64,000 nt of DNA from Streptomyces althioticus (lineage in GTDB: Bacteria > Actinomycetota > Actinomycetes > Streptomycetales > Streptomycetaceae), in the NCBI GenBank assembly GCA_014649355.1, contig BMSW01000005.1:310001-374000 (forward strand). Reading direction: 5' to 3'. The position numbers were made by a program, and so were the translations under genes. Below are positions 62,868 through 64,000 of this stretch, piece by piece; position 1 is the stretch's first letter; every line of letters starts with the position of its first letter. The notes under the pieces are model-generated. The model was not told the origin of the DNA, did no database searches, and saw only the letters and a program-made list of their open reading frames with translations.

Positions 62868-63746
62868 ATGGGCAGACTGCAGATCGAGGCACCGGGCGAC
62901 GTGTGCTTGAACCCCAACTGTCGGGCTGAGGGCGGAGTGCTGCGCGCTCCCGAGGATGACGAAGAGCTGCAAGCCGTACTGGCCGAGCTCGGAAATTACG
63001 ATCTCGCTTCCGGTTATACAAGTGCGATTCAGGCTTCGATCGACTACGTCCTTGACGGCGCACGAACCTGGCGTTTTGACCTTCGCTCTCCTGACGTTCA
63101 CCCCGGCGAGCGAGCTTCGGTAGGAGCGAAACTGGAATATGAAGTACAGCGAGTTTTTGACTGGCGGAAAGTGAAGCCCCTCGACATTGAATTGGCTGGC
63201 ATACCAGTCGACATCAAGGCGACCGTCGGCAAGAATTGGACCATTCCGACTGAGGCTCACTGCCATCTGTGCATCTGCACCCAAATCCGACTTGAAGAAA
63301 ACATTCACCGCACCTTGCTAATCCGTACCCACAGATCGTGGCTTCACCGAGGGGACGGGAACAATGACGGAAAGCGGGGAATCGCGGCCGAGGCGAAAAG
63401 GAATTGGAGTGTCCCTCTGTACGACTGGACACCTATCCCGACAAACCCTCTGACGCTCCTCACCGAGGAACAAATAGAGGAGGTGTTCGAGGATGGCGCC
63501 GGACAGGAAGTTAGACTGCTGCGACTTTTTGAGCACCTTCCGGGAATAGTGATCGGCAGAAGTGTCATTCTTACCGTATGCGCCGGAAGAAAGGATCCAA
63601 TGCGCAGGGCTCGCGCTGTCAAAGAGAGGGCCGCCGCTAGAGGGCAACTTGTCCTGGTGGGGACCTGGCTTGCCGATCGCGCACAAGCCCGAAAGTATGG
63701 ATTTGAGATCGGGCCGGAAGACTGGGTTGCCATTCCGACTAGTTAG
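62868..63746 (+). CDS. NaeI-family type II restriction endonuclease
   Basis: 292 aa. The NaeI catalytic constellation is present with the same spacing as I recall for NaeI (E70, D86, D95, K97): here E90 in GAKLEYEV, D106 in PLDIELAG, D115 and K117 in IPVDIKAT. The C-terminal DNA-binding half keeps IVIGRSVILTVCAGRKDPMRRAR (core IGRSVILTVCAG). The N-terminus has an added Cys pair (DVCLNPNCRAEG). ATG 62868 follows GGGGGA; an in-frame TTG lies at 62856. The gene is visibly richer in A/T than its surroundings, suggesting acquisition by transfer. It sits 85 bp after the Z1 gene. Confidence 0.88.
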   Translation: MGRLQIEAPGDVCLNPNCRAEGGVLRAPEDDEELQAVLAELGNYDLASGYTSAIQASIDYVLDGARTWRFDLRSPDVHPGERASVGAKLEYEVQRVFDWRKVKPLDIELAGIPVDIKATVGKNWTIPTEAHCHLCICTQIRLEENIHRTLLIRTHRSWLHRGDGNNDGKRGIAAEAKRNWSVPLYDWTPIPTNPLTLLTEEQIEEVFEDGAGQEVRLLRLFEHLPGIVIGRSVILTVCAGRKDPMRRARAVKERAAARGQLVLVGTWLADRAQARKYGFEIGPEDWVAIPTS

Positions 63747-63920
63747 AAAAAGGCTGGCACCGTTCGGCGAGCACCGTCCCGGCCCTTTCGAAAAGCACCC
63801 CGCGAGGTAGCCCGCCGCATCGATGCCGAAGTTCCCCCGCGGTGAGTTCCTAAGCTTCCGGGTAGCTCTAAGCTATGCCTCACCATGGGGACGCCTGCGT
63901 GTTGAACTGGGAGGAAGTGA

Positions 63921-63986
63921 ATGGGCTCTCGCCACTCCGGACGCCCCAGAGCGGGAAGGCCCCAAACTGCCGGGGGGCAACCGTGA
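63921..63986 (+). CDS. Possible 21-residue leader ORF coupled to the next gene
   Basis: ATG 63921 is preceded by a strong ribosome site (GGGAGGA, 63909-63915 region) and reads MGSRHSGRPRAGRPQTAGGQ then P and stop. Its TGA (63984-63986) overlaps the GTG at 63983 of the next frame. The peptide is basic and Gly/Pro-rich with no recognised motif. The arrangement suggests a leader peptide that couples or meters translation of the downstream gene. It may also be chance. Confidence 0.4.
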   Translation: MGSRHSGRPRAGRPQTAGGQP

Positions 63987-64000
63987 GGAAGAAGCTTGAG
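63983..64000 (+). CDS. Start of a further island gene, cut by the window edge
   Basis: GTG at 63983 opens a frame reading (M)RKKLE to the last base. A GGGGGG run lies 5 bases upstream. In operons of this kind a DNA cytosine-5 methyltransferase is expected beside a NaeI-type enzyme, and such enzymes often begin with a short basic stretch before the VVEICAG-type motif. With six codons the identity cannot be shown. Confidence 0.4.

Noticed and set aside
63562..63810. Small frame overlapping the 3' end of the NaeI-like gene
   Set aside because: Out of phase with the nuclease, with no ribosome site or recognisable sequence.

Overview
The window is chromosomal DNA of a Streptomyces. It is very GC-rich, and many genes start with GTG or TTG after short GGAGG-like ribosome sites. 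Gene order (cebEFG-bglC, a BldD-type c-di-GMP gene, an ehu-type uptake operon, then an LPMO, cslA, glxA and a GH6 cellulase) matches from memory the S. coelicolor SCO2795 to SCO2860 neighbourhood. Nearly all of it looks like chromosomal core. The last 6 kb is different: it carries a restriction/defence-type island with visibly more A/T.

Left part (1-13.6 kb): the window opens inside the cellobiose/cellotriose uptake and hydrolysis operon cebE(partial)-cebF-cebG-bglC, with a CebR-type box at the bglC start. Then follow a secreted GH18 chitinase, an OmpR-type two-component system, a spermidine-synthase-like enzyme, a TPR regulator behind a strong hairpin, and a divergent TetR/membrane-protein pair that shares a perfect long inverted repeat.

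Middle (13.7-24.5 kb): a PAP2 phosphatase is followed by three overlapping genes for a Cas4/RecB-type Fe-S nuclease, an unrecognised protein and an SF1 helicase. Together they look like a Dna2 enzyme split into parts. Next come a luciferase-like oxidoreductase, cdgA (PAS-GGDEF-EAL), a secreted M6-type protease and a 0.6-kb minisatellite beside the first of three identical tRNA-Lys genes.

24.5-34.6 kb: a probable uptake and breakdown locus holds two Asp/Glu-racemase-like enzymes, a D-2-hydroxyacid dehydrogenase, an amidase, a DUF3830 protein, an EhuB/C/D/A-type ABC importer and an IclR-like regulator.

34.7-43.7 kb: the hyphal-tip glycan region contains the second and third tRNA-Lys, a His-brace LPMO with a DasR-type operator, an SPFH protein, an NlpC/P60-like protein, cslA-glxA and a GH6 lipoprotein.

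43.7-57.9 kb: mixed housekeeping genes. These include a class F sortase with a candidate partner, a HAD phosphatase, a second minisatellite, a ROK regulator facing an oxidoreductase, a CXXC-rich tail-anchored protein, a FAH-family hydrolase, a YidC paralogue, an HxlR regulator facing an MFS exporter, a SEC-C protein and an alpha/beta hydrolase behind an orphan palindrome.

58.1-64.0 kb: a MORC/MutL-like GHKL ATPase, a Z1-domain helicase-like ATPase and a NaeI-family endonuclease with all active-site residues at conserved spacing. A 21-codon leader ORF is then coupled to a gene that the window edge cuts off. This is the best candidate for an unusual system here.
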